Made by a program: the position numbers and the translations under genes
The notes under the pieces: generated by a model
Told to the model about the DNA's origin: nothing
Databases searched by the model: none
Seen by the model: only the letters and a program-made list of their open reading frames with translations
Source: Paludibacter sp. 47-17
GTDB lineage: Bacteria > Bacteroidota > Bacteroidia > Bacteroidales > Paludibacteraceae
Assembly (NCBI GenBank): GCA_001898935.1
Contig: MKVT01000021.1
Coordinates: forward strand, 28,484-92,483
Direction: 5' to 3'
DNA length: 64,000 nt
Shown here: positions 8,865-20,100 of the stretch, one piece after another
Numbering within the stretch: the first letter of the stretch is position 1
How the letters are laid out: every line of letters starts with the position of its first letter

Positions 8865-8946
8865 TATTTACAACCTTCGTGGCGCCCCCTTCCATCACTG
8901 CCGGCTCCTCGCGATTGCCGGATTGTTCACTACAAATTTTTACCAA

Positions 8947-11499
8947 ATGAAACACTTCCTTGTTCTATTGTTATTGCTCGGTTCGATCTCACTCTATTCG
9001 CAAGTCGACAATTATTCGCTTTCGCTTACCGGCAACGGCTATGTCAACGCCGGACAAATCAATGAAATTAATCAGGCTGATACTTACACATTCCAGGTCT
9101 GGATACATCCTGCAACCTGGTCTCCGGGAGCCGCTGTTTTCAGCCGCGGCAGGGGCGGCGAAGAACTCAGCCTGCGCCTGGGCGCCAGTTCCGGCAAACT
9201 CATATTTACGGCCGGAACCCAATCGGTTCAACTCACGGCAGCTGCAGCCGCCCTCAACCAATGGGCACACATCAGCATCATTCACGAACAGGGGAATTTA
9301 TCGGTACGTGTCAATTCGGTGGGCATACACACTTCCACGACCTCGATGACCATTCCGGCCTCCAACGATCCATTCCTTATCGGCGAACAGTTCAACGGCC
9401 GTATCGACGAACTGCGCGTCTGGACCAGCGCCCTTCCTACCGATTTTTTATTGTGGCGCAACACCCTCAACAAATACCATCCCCACTGGAACCAATTGGT
9501 GCTGTATTATAAATTCGACCAAAACCTCTGCGAAAATGTAGTGGATTACACCTTCAATCACCATGGAGTATTTTCATCGTCGGGAGCGCAACGGACACAA
9601 GTAACCGACAATAAAGCTTTTAAATACCGCAAACAAATGGCTTACACCGATTTTTCGCGCTTTGCCGACCGGGGTGTCGACCGTGAAAAATACCTGCTGG
9701 CCAACGACATCATCATGCTGGGCGTCGAATCCGACGCTACCGGTAAAATCACCCTGCCGTTTCCCGTAAACCAGGGTGAACTGACCAACACGTCTTACCT
9801 CCCCGACTTCCAGGGACGGCAGGGTGTAGTTGCGTTTAACGGCGCCGGGGCGGCAATGTCGGTGGGCCCCAATGCACTTATTCCCGACACCAAATACTCC
9901 TTCCACACCTGGATCTACCTCGACGAATGGACCGAAGGAGCCTTTATCTTCAAAAAAGAAAGTTCGGCAACTCAGGGTTTTTCGATCCGCCTGGGCAACC
10001 CGGAAACCAAAGAACTCATCGTGCGCCTCAACGGACTGGAATTCAAACGTCCCATTACTCCCGCTATGCTTGCTAATCCGGTAGGCAACTGGTGGCACCT
10101 GGGCATCGTAGCCTTTTCGCTCGAACTGGGAATCTCCAAAACCTTTATGTTTGCAGTAAACGGCAAGGGTTATTTCCCCAACAGTACCGGCACGCCTGCA
10201 ACACAACCCACCACCCTACTGCCTCAGGGAGTGGCCGGCACGACTGCCGTGGTAGGGCAAAACCTGAAAGCAAAGCTCGACGAAACGGTCATCTGGCATA
10301 TCGATCTTACCGAAGATCAGCTAAAAAATTACATGAACGAACTCCCCATGCCGGGATTTGGAAAAATTATTACGGCTCAATCGGTATTGTACAAAATGAA
10401 CTCGTATTGGAACTACGACAGCATCAGCAATCCCGGTTACGACTCGTATTCGTACAAGCATTTTATGAACATCGTGCGGAGCGCTTATAAAGGGTACCGC
10501 GGCTATACGCTGCGCATGAGCGTGAAGGGCCACGACAACTGGCAGGGTACCATAGCCGATGCGGCCAAGCGCAAGCTGATGGCACAGGGTATCGTAGCTG
10601 CTGCAAGCGATTTCGACGGAATCGACCTCGATTTCGAATGGTGCTACGACGGCACCTGCTTCAACAATTACGGGCTGCTGATTGAAGAAGTCGGGAAACT
10701 GATGCCCGGTGAGAAAATATTCACCGTATCGCCGCATTACGTTTCGTATGCCATTCCGGCAAAATATTTTCAATACGTCGATTATTTCAATTTCCAGATT
10801 TACGGCCCCCAACCCTATATCTTCAAATGGAATACATTTACCAACGGCTATTCGATGTTTGTGAACCATGGCTATCCGAAAGATAAAATCCTTCTTTCGT
10901 ACGCTACCACCACTTCGCGCGCTACCACCGACCAGGCCGGCTCCAACGTGGTAAGCTCGTCGCAGCCCATCGGGGTTCGCAACGGATTGCTCGAGCCACC
11001 CTACACCCCCGATATGGATGTAGTACTCGATGCCAACGGTCAATACCGGCACATTACCGGGGTGAATCAAACCTACAACCGCAGCGAATTCATTCACACC
11101 AACGACCTGGCCGGTATTTTCTACTGGGACATGGGTAACGACGTATCCACCGCGCATCCGTACAGTTTGCCCAAATGGTCGAATTTTGCGGTAGCCAGCA
11201 ATGTCGATTCCATCATTACTCAGGTAACTGTACATCCCACCAGCCTGCAACGCCCGGCTTATTTTGCCACCCGAATCAATGTCTACCCCAATCCGGCTTC
11301 CGAATTCATTCAGTATTCGCTGCCGGGCGATGCCGCGGTGAGCAGCATCAGCCTCTACAATGCTGCCGGACAATTGATCGATTCGGTAGCCAATCCTACC
11401 ACATCGATACCAGTGGCACGGCATGCGAGCGGACTTTATACGCTGCGGATATACGCCAGCGATGGTACGATTTATTCCGGAAAATTCATAAAAAATTAA
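8947..11499 (+). CDS. LamG-LamG-GH18 glycosidase (endo-N-acetylglucosaminidase or chitinase-like) with T9SS tail
   Basis: Predicted surface or secreted endoglycosidase of 850 residues from the ATG at 8947, chosen over an upstream in-frame start because MKHFLVLLLLLGSISLYSQ is a good signal peptide. Two concanavalin/LamG-like domains (about 20-170 and 290-450) precede a GH18 barrel (about 475-745). The catalytic signature D557-x-x-D560-x-D562-x-E564 (FDGIDLDFEW) is intact, with Glu564 the proton donor. The tail (INVYPNPASEFIQY onward) is a textbook T9SS type A sorting domain. In a host-glycan PUL, GH18 members often cut the chitobiose core of N-glycans; that substrate is inferred. It precedes the lipoprotein and susC/susD, so it likely makes the oligosaccharides they import. 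Confidence 0.88.
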   Translation: MKHFLVLLLLLGSISLYSQVDNYSLSLTGNGYVNAGQINEINQADTYTFQVWIHPATWSPGAAVFSRGRGGEELSLRLGASSGKLIFTAGTQSVQLTAAAAALNQWAHISIIHEQGNLSVRVNSVGIHTSTTSMTIPASNDPFLIGEQFNGRIDELRVWTSALPTDFLLWRNTLNKYHPHWNQLVLYYKFDQNLCENVVDYTFNHHGVFSSSGAQRTQVTDNKAFKYRKQMAYTDFSRFADRGVDREKYLLANDIIMLGVESDATGKITLPFPVNQGELTNTSYLPDFQGRQGVVAFNGAGAAMSVGPNALIPDTKYSFHTWIYLDEWTEGAFIFKKESSATQGFSIRLGNPETKELIVRLNGLEFKRPITPAMLANPVGNWWHLGIVAFSLELGISKTFMFAVNGKGYFPNSTGTPATQPTTLLPQGVAGTTAVVGQNLKAKLDETVIWHIDLTEDQLKNYMNELPMPGFGKIITAQSVLYKMNSYWNYDSISNPGYDSYSYKHFMNIVRSAYKGYRGYTLRMSVKGHDNWQGTIADAAKRKLMAQGIVAAASDFDGIDLDFEWCYDGTCFNNYGLLIEEVGKLMPGEKIFTVSPHYVSYAIPAKYFQYVDYFNFQIYGPQPYIFKWNTFTNGYSMFVNHGYPKDKILLSYATTTSRATTDQAGSNVVSSSQPIGVRNGLLEPPYTPDMDVVLDANGQYRHITGVNQTYNRSEFIHTNDLAGIFYWDMGNDVSTAHPYSLPKWSNFAVASNVDSIITQVTVHPTSLQRPAYFATRINVYPNPASEFIQYSLPGDAAVSSISLYNAAGQLIDSVANPTTSIPVARHASGLYTLRIYASDGTIYSGKFIKN

Positions 11500-11510
11500 A
11501 TACAAACAGC

Positions 11511-11547
11511 TCCCCGGCAGGGATTGAAGACGAGTCACTACCGGGGA
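11511..11547 (+). other. Intercistronic inverted repeat
   Basis: TCCCCGG (11511-11517) can pair with CCGGGGA (11541-11547) around a 23-nt loop, between the GH18 gene and the lipoprotein gene. There is no T-tract on the plus strand (AAAAAC follows), so it is more likely an mRNA stability or processing element than a terminator. Confidence 0.35.
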
Positions 11548-11560
11548 AAAACAACAGGAT

Positions 11561-12046
11561 ATGAGAAGAATTCTAATTTCAGGATTGCTGGCAGCGCTTA
11601 TTGTATTCAGCAGCTGCGAACAGGAACCCGTCAATCCGGGCGATTTCACCTTGCAACCCACACTGGAGGTGGTCCAGATAACAGACACCTCGGGCACGAA
11701 TTATCCGTTCGCCATTCAACGTAGTATCGACACTACCTATCGATCGGGGAAAAAAGGGAAATACATCGAACTCGACACGATTTTACTAAACGCCGCCCGC
11801 GGCGAAATTCAGATCCGCGTGGCCACCAATGCCCGCTGGCTGGCCCCCATCCCCGATTTCCAGGGCAAAATCGCCTGGTTGCAGACGCAGATCAGCTCGG
11901 GAGCCGGCGACGGTATTATCAAGGCGCGACTGAGCCCCGGTCTGGCAAAAGCACGCCGGCCTATCCTGGCCAACCAGTACATTTACACCCGCGACAGCCT
12001 GGTAATGTACCGTGTCATTTTCAATCAAAAAGCACAAAACGAATAA
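11561..12046 (+). CDS. Small lipoprotein upstream of SusC, candidate surface glycan-binding accessory
   Basis: A 161-residue lipoprotein with lipobox VFSSC (Cys19). The mature part is beta-rich; the segment EIQIRVATNARWLAPIP is reminiscent of BACON/Ig-like domains, in which a Trp follows a repeated strand pattern, but the match is only visual. It sits 61 bp after the GH18 gene and 12 bp before susC, a slot not used by classical SusE/SusF, which follow susD. It is likely a surface-exposed or periplasmic binding partner of the importer. I do not recognise a specific family. Confidence 0.75.
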   Translation: MRRILISGLLAALIVFSSCEQEPVNPGDFTLQPTLEVVQITDTSGTNYPFAIQRSIDTTYRSGKKGKYIELDTILLNAARGEIQIRVATNARWLAPIPDFQGKIAWLQTQISSGAGDGIIKARLSPGLAKARRPILANQYIYTRDSLVMYRVIFNQKAQNE

Positions 12047-12058
12047 TTTGAATCTATC

Positions 12059-15000
12059 ATGCAACGAATACTTATTTTGATGCTGCTTATTGCATTACAG
12101 CTGTCGATGATGGCACAGGGCGTACGCGTGAGCGGCAAAGTGACCGACACCACCGGTGAGGCCATCATCGGGGCCACCATCCTGGTAAAAGGCAGCACTA
12201 CGGGCACCACCACCGATTTCGACGGAAACTTTTCGATTCAGCTCGGCTCCGGCAACGATCTATTAGTGGTATCCTACGTGGGGATGCAAACGCAGGAAGT
12301 GAAACCCGGAGCACGAACATCCGGACTGATGATAACGCTGAACAGCGATACCAAATTGCTCGACGAAGTAGTGGTGGTGGGATTTGGAACACAGAAAAAA
12401 ATCAACGCCACCGGTTCGGTGAAAACCATCGACAACACCATACTACAATCGCGCCCTATCTCCAATGTCACACAAGGGCTGCAGGGAGCCATCGCCGGTC
12501 TGAACATCCTGAACGATAACGGAGGAGCTCCGGGGCAATCGATGACCATCAACATCCGGGGCATCGGAACCATTGGCGAGGGCTCCGGCTCATCGCCTCT
12601 GGTACTCATCGATGGGATCGAAGGCGACCTGTCGAGCCTCAACCCCAACGATGTGGAAAACGTATCCGTACTGAAGGATGCTGCCGCAGCGGCCATTTAC
12701 GGTTCACGGGCACCTTTCGGCGTCATTCTTATTACCACAAAAAACGGAGGACGCGAACAGCCAACCAGGGTAAGCTACACCGGCAACGTACGGTTCTCGC
12801 AACCGGTGGCCGTGCCTCATGCCGTTGATTCGTACACCTATGCATTGATGGTGAACGATGCTTACATAAATGCGGGAGGAAACCCGCCGTTCGGCACCGG
12901 CCAGCTCACGAAAATTTTGCGGTATCAACGCGGCGAACTCCCCTTCGGCATCGAAAAGGCCGAAGGAGTGAACGACTGGGCCTGGAACCAGCGCAGCTTT
13001 GGAAACACCAACTGGTACGAAACCCACCTGAAAACGCACACAAGCTCGCAGGAACATAACCTGAGTGTGAGCGGCGGAGGGAAATCGATCGGCTATTTTT
13101 TATCGGCCAACTACCTCAATCAGGACGGATTGTTTACCTATGCCAACGAAAACTACCAGCGATTAACCATCAACGGGAAAATCAATATCCACTTTACCGA
13201 AAAACTGAGTCTAAACTGGAATACCCGGTTGGTGGACACTTCGAACGACAAACCTTCGGCCATGAACGCCTTGTTTTATCACAACCTGGGCCGGCGATCG
13301 CCGCTGATGCCCGTGCTGATGCCCAACGGGGAGTACAACCGCGAATCGCTGATTCCGGCATTGCTCGAAGGAGGCCGGTATATCCAGAACAACCAATTGT
13401 TCTACAACCAGGCACAATTCACCTGGGAGCCGCTCAGGAAATGGAAAATCTATTTCGACCTGGGTAGCCGTATCGAAAAACCCTCGGAAAGCAGGCAGTT
13501 CAACAAATTGTCGTATACCCTGCCCGATGGAAGCCAGAATTATTTTTCGGTGCTCGAAGGCGTAGCCGATAAAAGCGTGGTGAATGCCGACGGTAGCTTC
13601 CTTCGTCAACCCGCCGCCGGAGTCAATTATTTCGAGCGGGCCTTCGGGCATGTCAACTACGTGAACAGCAATCTCCGCAGCGATTACGAATGGGTAGCGG
13701 GCAATCATACCCTGAAGGTACTGGCCGGCATGCAAACCGAGTATTACTTTACCGAACGCATTCGTCTGGCTTCGGACAATATCACGCTCGACAGCAGACC
13801 GTTTCTGCCCTCGGGAGCAGGCACTAATCCGATGATGTCGGAGAAAAAAGGCGACTGGTCGAACCTGGGGATTTTCGGTCGCGTAAACTACAACTTTGCC
13901 GACCGCTACATGCTGGAAGTGAACCTGCGCGGCGACGGAGCTTCACGTTTCCCGGCACACCAGCGCTGGGGCACCTTCCCTTCGGTGTCGGCCGGATGGA
14001 ATATAGCACAGGAGCCCTTTTTCAAACCGCTCTACGAACGGGGTTACGAAATGATAAAAATCCGCGGATCGTGGGGTGTATTGGGAAATCAGAATACCTC
14101 GAGTTTCTATCCTTATTTTCAGTACATGACTTCGGCCATGGGCGGCGTGGTACTGGGAGGCAGTCAGGCAACCATACTACCTGGTCCGCAACCTTTTGCA
14201 CAATCCATCACCTGGGAAAAAATCGAAAATACGGGTATTGGGATCGATCTCGGATTCTGGTCGAACCGCCTGAGTGCCAGTTTCGACTTATACCGGCGTA
14301 CCACCCGCGATATGGTGGGTCCGGCCAAGCCGCTCCCGGCAGTTTTTGGCGCCACACCTCCGCGCACCAACAATGCCGAACTGCAAACCAGAGGCTGGGA
14401 ACTGGAAGCCAGCTGGCGCGATCGCGTCGGAAAGGATTTCAGCTACACGATCACCGCTACCCTGAGCGATTACGAGAGCGTGGTTACTAAATACGATTCG
14501 CCCGACGGAGCACTGGCCGGCTATTTTCCCGGTAAAAAGCTGGGCGAGATCTGGGGCTATCAGGTAGAAGGTATTGCCAAAAACGACCTGGAGATGAACG
14601 AATGGCTGAGCCGGCATTCGCAATCGGCCCTGGGGAAAAACTGGGGTGGCGGCGATTTGATGTACAAGGACTTAGACAACAACGGAAGTGTAAACAACGG
14701 CGGCAACACCATCACCGACAAGGGCGACCTTACCGTGATCGGGAACGGGACACCGCGCTATGCCTTCGGATTGAACCTGGGCGCCAGCTGGAAATTCGTC
14801 AACATCTCCCTTTTCTTCCAGGGAATCGGCAAACGGGACGTGTTTTTCAACAACAGCGCCACCTTCTTCGGATTCGCCGGCGAATGGCAACGCTCGCTCT
14901 TTATGGAACATCTCGATTATTTCCGCTATGCCGGCGATGCATTGGGTGCTAATCTGGATTCGTATTATGGACGTTTGCGTATCGATCAAAACAATATTCA

Positions 15001-15262
15001 GATTTCCGACCGGTTTGTTCAGGATGCTTCCTACCTGCGGCTCAAAAATCTTCAAATCGGATTCACCCTGCCCAAAACGGCTGCGCTTTCGAAACATATT
15101 CAAAAGGCACGCCTGTATTTCTCGGGCGAAAACCTGTTTACCTTCACCAATTTGATGATTTACGACCCCGAAGCGATAGGAAGTTCCATCAGCGAATACG
15201 GCCCCGGAAAAACCTACCCGATGTACCGGGTATTCTCGGCAGGTCTCGAACTCACTTTTTAA
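12059..15262 (+). CDS. SusC/RagA-family TonB-dependent glycan importer
   Basis: Outer-membrane barrel of 1067 residues that imports oligosaccharides using TonB energy. A signal peptide (ending about MMAQ) is followed by the carboxypeptidase-D-like domain (VRVSGKVTDTTGEAIIGATI), the linker LLDEVVVVGFGTQKK, a plug domain with NIRGIGT and PLVLIDGIEGDLSSLNPNDV, and a barrel ending in SAGLELTF with a terminal Phe. Length and motif order fit the family. It starts 12 bp after the lipoprotein and is followed within 20 bp by susD, forming an operon with the GH18 gene. The cargo is inferred from neighbours to be HexNAc-containing, desulfated oligosaccharides. Confidence 0.96.
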   Translation: MQRILILMLLIALQLSMMAQGVRVSGKVTDTTGEAIIGATILVKGSTTGTTTDFDGNFSIQLGSGNDLLVVSYVGMQTQEVKPGARTSGLMITLNSDTKLLDEVVVVGFGTQKKINATGSVKTIDNTILQSRPISNVTQGLQGAIAGLNILNDNGGAPGQSMTINIRGIGTIGEGSGSSPLVLIDGIEGDLSSLNPNDVENVSVLKDAAAAAIYGSRAPFGVILITTKNGGREQPTRVSYTGNVRFSQPVAVPHAVDSYTYALMVNDAYINAGGNPPFGTGQLTKILRYQRGELPFGIEKAEGVNDWAWNQRSFGNTNWYETHLKTHTSSQEHNLSVSGGGKSIGYFLSANYLNQDGLFTYANENYQRLTINGKINIHFTEKLSLNWNTRLVDTSNDKPSAMNALFYHNLGRRSPLMPVLMPNGEYNRESLIPALLEGGRYIQNNQLFYNQAQFTWEPLRKWKIYFDLGSRIEKPSESRQFNKLSYTLPDGSQNYFSVLEGVADKSVVNADGSFLRQPAAGVNYFERAFGHVNYVNSNLRSDYEWVAGNHTLKVLAGMQTEYYFTERIRLASDNITLDSRPFLPSGAGTNPMMSEKKGDWSNLGIFGRVNYNFADRYMLEVNLRGDGASRFPAHQRWGTFPSVSAGWNIAQEPFFKPLYERGYEMIKIRGSWGVLGNQNTSSFYPYFQYMTSAMGGVVLGGSQATILPGPQPFAQSITWEKIENTGIGIDLGFWSNRLSASFDLYRRTTRDMVGPAKPLPAVFGATPPRTNNAELQTRGWELEASWRDRVGKDFSYTITATLSDYESVVTKYDSPDGALAGYFPGKKLGEIWGYQVEGIAKNDLEMNEWLSRHSQSALGKNWGGGDLMYKDLDNNGSVNNGGNTITDKGDLTVIGNGTPRYAFGLNLGASWKFVNISLFFQGIGKRDVFFNNSATFFGFAGEWQRSLFMEHLDYFRYAGDALGANLDSYYGRLRIDQNNIQISDRFVQDASYLRLKNLQIGFTLPKTAALSKHIQKARLYFSGENLFTFTNLMIYDPEAIGSSISEYGPGKTYPMYRVFSAGLELTF

Positions 15263-15281
15263 TTAATCAATGCATTTACCC

Positions 15282-17180
15282 ATGAAGAAAATCTTCTATA
15301 GCATAGTTACCCTGCTGGTAACCGGACTGAGTGCCTGCGACGATTTCATGCAGCGCGAACCCCTGGATTTTACCGACGACAAGGCCTATTTTCATACGGC
15401 CAACGATTTGATGATTTACGTGAACACCTTTTACACCCTGCTGCCGGGCATGAACTCCGGAGGTTGGGGTGGCGTATATGCCGACGACAACAACAGCGAC
15501 AACCAGGCTGGTCCTTCGGCTAATCCGTTGTTCTACAAGGGCGATAAATACACGCCCCTGGTACGCGATTCGCACTGGAAATTCGACAATATCCGGAATC
15601 TGAACTATTTTATTCTGAAGATTAAGGACAAGCAGGCCGCAGGATCCATTGCCGGAACAAGCGAATACATACAGCATTACCTGGGAGAAGCGTATTTCTT
15701 TAAGGCCTGGGAATATTTCAGGTTATTGAGCAACCTGGGCGACGCCCCTATCCTGGAGGCCGTGCCTTCGGAAAATTACGACGAACTGGTGGCCCTCAGC
15801 CGGCGGGCTCCCCGCAACGAAGTGGCGCGATACATACTCCAATTGCTCGATACATCGGCCGGCCTGCTCATGCCCGCCATTCCGCAGAGCGGACGCATCA
15901 CCCGCGATGCAGCTTTGTTGCTCAAAGCAAGGGTGGCCCTGTTCGAAGCTACCTGGCTGAAATACCATCAGGGTACGGCCTTTACTCCGGGAAATGCTAA
16001 ATGGCCGGGTGCAAGCACTTATCCCGACTTTAAATTCGCAGGCGGCTCCATCGCTTCCGAATACAACTACTTTTTCGAACAAGCCATCGCCGCCGCCGAT
16101 TCGGTGGCCTCGCGCCGGCCTCTCTACCCCGATTACCCTTCGCTCTTCAACGATACAAAAGGTACCGCGGCAGGAGCTCCTGAAGTGATATTAGCCCGTT
16201 ATTATCTGCAGGGAATCAATGGTCATTCGGCATCGCATTACCTCTACCGTACCGGAGCCGGAACCGGCTACACCCGCTCCATGGTAGAAAGTTTCCTTAC
16301 CACCAACGGCTTGCCCGTGTATGCCGATGCAACTTACAAAGGCGATACAGCCATGTACGACATGCTTCAAAACCGCGACTACCGACTTACTTCGTCGGTA
16401 AAAACAGGCGGCTTACGCGTGGAAGGCGCCGATACCGTATTGAATTACAAACCGCAAATCTGGTCGGCCGGAAATCAGGGAACGCCCACCGGCTACGAAG
16501 TACGGAAATGGATCAGCACCGAAACGGGCCAGGAAGCCAATCCCACGGCCGGAACCAGCGCCACCCCGGTATTACGGTCGGCCGAAGCTTACCTGATTTA
16601 CCTCGAAGCCTGGTACGAACGCTACGGCGCCCTGAACAGCAAATGCGACGAGTACTGGAGAGCCTTGCGCCGCAGGGCAAAAATCAACGAAGAGTATACG
16701 GCTACGATAGCAGCAACCGTGTTAAGCTCCGAAAACGATTTGGCAACCCATTCCCGATCGGCATGGGTCGACGCTACCCTGTACAACATACGCCGCGAAC
16801 GCCGCAACGAATTCATTGCCGAAGGTATGCGACTGATGGATTTACGCCGCTGGCGCGCCCTCGACCACATGATCAATTACCAGACCGAAGGATTCAATCT
16901 CTGGGCATCGGTGTTCAAACTGTACAGCTCCGATCAGATCAGTGTCGGCCAAACCGTTTCGTCGCCCACGCTCAGCACCTACCTGCGTCCCTATCAGAAG
17001 CAGGCCAGCTCCATCGTATACGACGGATACAGTTTCCCCAAACAACATTACCTCGAACCCCTACCGGTAAGCGAATTGGTAATGACGGCCATCGACGGAA
17101 AACCCTCGACGATTTACCAGAATCCGGGCTGGCCAGCAAAAATTGCAGGACCGGCAGATTATACGTTTGATTGCGACTGA
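15282..17180 (+). CDS. SusD/RagB-family glycan-binding lipoprotein
   Basis: Surface lipoprotein that caps the SusC barrel and binds the glycan. From the ATG at 15282 it is 632 residues with lipobox GLSAC (Cys19); an ATG at 15270 would add four residues. Typical SusD features are the tetratricopeptide-like helices (QHYLGEAYFFKAWEYFRLL; DAALLLKARVALFEATWLKY) and the C-terminal RRERRNEFIAEGMRLMDLRRW motif. It is longer than many SusD proteins. The last 22 bp overlap, tail to tail, the 3' end of the HTCS1 gene on the other strand, so no room exists for a separate terminator for either gene. Confidence 0.95.
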   Translation: MKKIFYSIVTLLVTGLSACDDFMQREPLDFTDDKAYFHTANDLMIYVNTFYTLLPGMNSGGWGGVYADDNNSDNQAGPSANPLFYKGDKYTPLVRDSHWKFDNIRNLNYFILKIKDKQAAGSIAGTSEYIQHYLGEAYFFKAWEYFRLLSNLGDAPILEAVPSENYDELVALSRRAPRNEVARYILQLLDTSAGLLMPAIPQSGRITRDAALLLKARVALFEATWLKYHQGTAFTPGNAKWPGASTYPDFKFAGGSIASEYNYFFEQAIAAADSVASRRPLYPDYPSLFNDTKGTAAGAPEVILARYYLQGINGHSASHYLYRTGAGTGYTRSMVESFLTTNGLPVYADATYKGDTAMYDMLQNRDYRLTSSVKTGGLRVEGADTVLNYKPQIWSAGNQGTPTGYEVRKWISTETGQEANPTAGTSATPVLRSAEAYLIYLEAWYERYGALNSKCDEYWRALRRRAKINEEYTATIAATVLSSENDLATHSRSAWVDATLYNIRRERRNEFIAEGMRLMDLRRWRALDHMINYQTEGFNLWASVFKLYSSDQISVGQTVSSPTLSTYLRPYQKQASSIVYDGYSFPKQHYLEPLPVSELVMTAIDGKPSTIYQNPGWPAKIAGPADYTFDCD

Positions 17181-20100
17181 CCCAGATCGTCGCGCCATTT
17201 TGTGGGCGATTTACCTGCAACCGATTTAAATACCGTACTGAAATAGCGTTGATTCTGGAATCCCAGTTTCAACGCTATTTCCTGTACGGACATACTGGTA
17301 TCGCTCAGCAATACCATAGCCTTCTTCATCTTATAATCAATCACAAAATTATTGGCACTCATGCCGGTAATGGTTTTCACCTTCGAATAAAAACTGGTTC
17401 GGCTCATAGCCATTTCCGCCGCCAGACCATCCATGCGTATCTCCGACTCTTCCATCGAAGCATCGATCAACTGCGTGAGCTTGGCCAGGAACTTTTCGTC
17501 GGCATTGCTAAACGCAATATCCCTGGTGCTGATGGCCGAGGCTCCCGCGTACTGCCGGCGGAGCAACTCCCGCGTACGAAGCACATTGGCCATGATGGCA
17601 AGTAATAAATCGACTCCGAAAGGCTTCGACAAATACACATCGGCTCCCATCTTGTAGCCCGTGAGCGAACTGTCGCTGTCGCCCAGTGCCGTGAGCAATA
17701 CCACAGGGATATGACTCACCTTCACATCGGTCTTGATCCGCCGGCACAATTCAAAACCATCCATCACCGGCATCATCACGTCGCTCACAACCAAATCGGG
17801 CGTAAAATCATATACTTTCTGCAACGCTTCGTCGCCCTGGGCAGCAGTGATCACCTTGTAAAACGAACCGGCCAGACTTTCTTTCATATAACGAAGCAAA
17901 TCGGGCTCATCTTCGACCAGCAACACGGTCATACGGTTAAATTCGTCGACCGGCAACTGAACGGCCCCCTCGCCTGCTTCACGCACCGTGCGGCTGGCCT
18001 TGAGCTCGTCAAAACTTTCGGGACTGATGGACTGAACCGGCTCGACCGGCAACTCGAACCAGAAAACCGAACCCTGCGGTACGGCCGGCGTATATCCGAT
18101 GGTTCCCCCGTGTAATTCGACCTGCGCCCGGGCATACGAAAGACCGATGCCCGTACCTCCTTTCTGATGCGATGCCTGATAAAAACGGGTAAACAAACGA
18201 GATGTTTCCCCGGGGGCAACTCCGGGACCCTGATCTTCAACCGACACCCGGATACGGTCGCCCAACCATTTCGTTGCCACAGTAATCACCATCCCCTCTT
18301 CCGAAAACTTCAGCGCATTCATCATCAGATTCATCACCACCTTTTCGCACCGGTCGCGATCGAGATTGAGAGACTCCACCTGCGTATCGGGAGCAAACAC
18401 GATACGCATTCCCCTTGCAGTAGCTTCGGGTACAAAATCGTCGGTGAGCTGTTGCAGGCATTCGTTCATATTCACCGGTCTCCGGTTCAGCGCCACATCC
18501 TGCGTCATCTCCATCTTCCTTACATCCAGCACCATATCAATCATATTCTTCATATTTTTCACATGCTTGTACATCAATGCAAGCAATGGCCTGAGCCACT
18601 CCGGTGTCTGCTCATCGTGCACCAGGCGGCGCAAAGGAGCGTAAACCAGGGTAAGCGGAGTACGTAATTCGTGCGAAATATTAATCAGAAAACGGATTTT
18701 CTGTTCCGAAAGCGCATTCTCGCGGTGCTGCATCTCCAACTCCATCTGTTGCCGGGCCCGTTTAATCGCCTGGTGTCGATACCGCCACAACACGGCAGCC
18801 ATTGCCACCGTAAGCAACATATAAAACCACCAGGTTTTCCACCAGGGAGCCAGCACCCTGATCGACACCAGCTCTACCGCCTCGCTCCATTGCTCGTGCT
18901 GCAGTTCATACTGTAGCAACAGCTTATAAGTACCCGAAGGAAGGGTCTGAAGATTAATGACCTGGTTGTCGAGCAACTGCCAGTTTTCGCTCAGCGATTC
19001 GAGCCGGTAGCGTACTACCGGCGAACTGGCCAGCGTCGGTGTGTTTACAAATAAATTCAGTTGCACCGAAGTATGATTCCAGGGAAGAGTAACGAGCGGG
19101 CGGTTGTTTTTCAACTTCCTTCGCTCGGGCGAAAGCAAACTGCCATCCAATTGAATATCGAGCAATTCGAATTCGGGCACCACTGCATTGGGAAACGGGA
19201 TGGCCCGGTCGATATGCACAAAGCCCGAAACTCCGCCAAGGTAAATATCGCCCGATCGGCCTACCAATCTCGACTTTGGCAAGTACTCGTCGGGACGAAT
19301 ACCATCGGCACGGCCATATTCGTACGCTTGCTTTTTCAGTAAATGATACCGGTACAAACGGGTGCCGGAACTGAACCATACCGACGATTGACGGTCGGCC
19401 ACTATCGAGCTTACTGTTTTGATCTCACCCGACATAAGCTGTTCCGCTTTTCCGCTCCGCGTATCCATACGGAACAAACCCTTACTCATCCCCAACCACA
19501 AAGACCCGCTTTTATCGAACGTAGCAGCATTGATACTGCCTGCCCCTAAATCGGCGGCATCGACAAAACAACGCACAGATCCGGTGTCAGTGTAATAACC
19601 ATATACACACCGGCCGGTAACTATATAAAGCAAATGGGGTGTAACCGACGAAAACTCTACTTTTACACCTCCTTCGCCGGGCTTAACCACAGGCAATTTA
19701 ACTATGTTCCCGGTCGATGGGGTATACTCGTATACTGCTTCATCGGCGATATACACTTTGTCGCCGCTACGAGCCATGCTGATACCAATCCAGTCGCTCA
19801 TAAACAAAGGCGTGCCGTCATCGGCATGCAACGGGAAAGCTTTCAGGCTTCCGGTTTGTTTGTCGAACAGGTGAAGCCCGTCTTTGTATAAACTAACCAG
19901 TAATTCGCGTTCGCTCCACTTGGTGATGGCCGTAACCTTCGTACCAAACGTCGACGGGAAATGCCGGAACTGTTGCGTCACCGGATCGAAACGATTAATT
20001 CCCTGACCGTCGGTACCAATCCAGAGTTCACGGTTCGATGCTTCATAAAAACTCAACACCGTAGGTTCGCTCAATCCCAGACTGCTGTTGAGGGGCGCTC

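Noticed and set aside
10321..11697. Long 458-codon leftward frame across the GH18 gene
   Set aside because: It is antisense to a strongly supported GH18 coding sequence and shows no domain; the high frame openness reflects codon bias.
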